NCBI GenBank assembly: GCA_016764115.1
Contig: JAESSM010000225.1
Location: 1-5,984 of the forward strand
Length of the DNA stretch: 5,984 nucleotides
From: Bacteroidia bacterium
GTDB lineage: Bacteria; Bacteroidota; Bacteroidia; JAESSM01; NORP286
Reading direction: 5' to 3'
Position 1 is the first letter of the stretch, and each line of letters begins with the position of its first letter. The notes under the pieces were generated by a model, which was not told the origin of the DNA, made no database searches, and saw nothing but the letters and a program-made list of their open reading frames with translations. A program made the position numbers and the translations under genes. Positions 4,997-5,984 of this stretch are shown here, piece after piece.

Positions 4997-5984
4997 TTAA
5001 GATGAAGGAAGAATTATTTCCTTTGTGCTTTTTTTGGCGGGATACCATGCTGCTAAAAACCCTATTAATACTACAGTAATAGCAACAAGTACGAAATCAT
5101 ACAGCTTCATTTTTACAGGGTAGGCGTCAATAACAAATGAACTTATTCCTTCCAGTTTTATCAAGCCGAAGTTTTGTTGCAATAAAAGTAGCGTGATGCT
5201 AATAAAAAATCCTAATACCAATCCACAAATGGAAATAAATACACCTTCTAACAAAAACACTTGTTGAATCTGATTTTTAGTTGCTCCCATACTGCTTAAT
5301 ATTGATATGTCTTTTCTTTTTTCGATGATGAGCATGGTCAATGAACCAATAATATTGAATGCTGCAACGATCAAAATAAATGTAAGGATCGCATAAACTG
5401 CCCATTTTTCTGTTTTCATAACCCGGTATATCAGTTCATTTTGCTGATATCGGTTTTTCACATCAAATTTATCTCCTACCAAATTTTTAATATTTGCTTG
5501 AACCAGTTCTATGTCTTGATCATGAGAAGCAATAACTTCGATGGCACTTACTGCGGTTGGTTTATCTAATAACTTCCGTGCGAAATCAATGGGAACGATC
5601 ATATATTTTTCATCTATAGACTGCTGAATAGAAAAAACGCCACCAGGATAGATCAATTCCTTATTAAATGCTTTTTCAGGATTTGGAATACCGCCTTTAT
5701 ATTCATGGTCGCGTCTTGGAATTGAAACAGAAACAGGTGCAAATTCATCTTGCCCATTGATGGAAAGTGCATAATAAACACCATAGCCCATTAATCCATA
5801 ATTAATGTCATTTTCCTTAAGAATTGCTTTACCGGCAATAAGTACGGTATCAAATTGAGTTGCCTCTATGTAATTAGCACTCACACCTTTTATGGTTGTC
5901 ACATACTGATTGTCGCGATATTTAAGTAGTGAATTTTCTTCCAAAACCTCAGAATAGTGTATTACTCCCGGAATTTTTTTTAGA
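4997..5984 (-). CDS. LolE/FtsX-family ABC transporter permease, C-terminal 328 residues (gene runs off the right edge)
   Basis: This is an inner-membrane permease of the LolC/LolE/MacB superfamily, which works with a LolD-type ATPase in lipoprotein release or related envelope transport. The frame is open to the window edge and the residues before TTG 5944 (LKKIPGVIHYSEV) are family-like, so the true start is outside. The visible part has most of the periplasmic MacB-type domain (to about residue 190), then three membrane helices at about 194-219, 244-269 and 296-314. Between the first two helices is the cytoplasmic coupling segment EKRKDISILSSMGATKNQIQ. Family length is about 400 residues, so roughly 80 residues including the first membrane helix are missing. 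It converges with the DUF2795 gene. No ATPase is adjacent inside the window; the LolD-like ATPase at 2392-3087 could pair with it. Confidence 0.9.
   Translation of the reverse strand, partial: LKKIPGVIHYSEVLEENSLLKYRDNQYVTTIKGVSANYIEATQFDTVLIAGKAILKENDINYGLMGYGVYYALSINGQDEFAPVSVSIPRRDHEYKGGIPNPEKAFNKELIYPGGVFSIQQSIDEKYMIVPIDFARKLLDKPTAVSAIEVIASHDQDIELVQANIKNLVGDKFDVKNRYQQNELIYRVMKTEKWAVYAILTFILIVAAFNIIGSLTMLIIEKRKDISILSSMGATKNQIQQVFLLEGVFISICGLVLGFFISITLLLLQQNFGLIKLEGISSFVIDAYPVKMKLYDFVLVAITVVLIGFLAAWYPAKKSTKEIILPSS

Noticed and set aside
5942..5944. TTG as start codon of the permease gene
   Set aside because: The frame stays open to the window edge and the 13 codons upstream read LKKIPGVIHYSEV, which continues the MacB-type periplasmic domain, so the real start lies outside.

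Overview
The window looks like a chromosomal, core-gene region of a Bacteroidota bacterium (low GC, probably Cytophagia/Chitinophagia/Flavobacteriia-like). The evidence is a DUF5723-type outer-membrane barrel, a DUF2795 mini-protein, a Bacteroidota-style deoxynucleoside kinase, a plsC-gatC-LolD-like gene order, near absence of Shine-Dalgarno sequences, and promoter-like TAnnTTTG boxes, one of them with a correctly spaced TTG element. I found no phage, plasmid, CRISPR, tRNA or rRNA features.

Layout. On the minus strand, trpS (1333 to 338) is followed after 101 bp by the 5' part of a deoxynucleoside kinase gene that runs off the left edge. Divergent from trpS is a tight plus-strand operon: a 1-acylglycerol-3-phosphate acyltransferase (plsC family), gatC (11-bp overlap) and a LolD/MacB-type ABC ATPase (1-bp TAATG overlap). 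A DUF5723-like outer-membrane protein gene starts 23 bp further on and is bracketed by a pair of short inverted repeats. A separate plus-strand gene for a very acidic 73-residue DUF2795 protein has the best promoter in the window. It converges on a minus-strand LolE/FtsX-type permease gene whose N-terminus lies beyond the right edge. The 135-bp convergent spacer holds a 116-bp inverted-repeat element that begins exactly at the DUF2795 stop codon.

Main observation. The acyltransferase is not intact as written. Its membrane-anchor N-terminus is encoded from about 1368 in another frame and is separated from the catalytic part by a single-base shift at a run of nine T (1455-1463). Removing one T gives one continuous protein of about 246 residues with normal family architecture. 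This is either a real frameshift, a sequencing or assembly error, or transcriptional slippage on the homopolymer.

Functionally the region mixes housekeeping (tRNA charging and amidation, nucleotide salvage, phospholipid synthesis) with envelope functions (ABC ATPase, LolE-like permease, barrel). I see no evidence of a wholly new multi-gene system. The items most worth follow-up are the plsC homopolymer frameshift and the two inverted-repeat structures.
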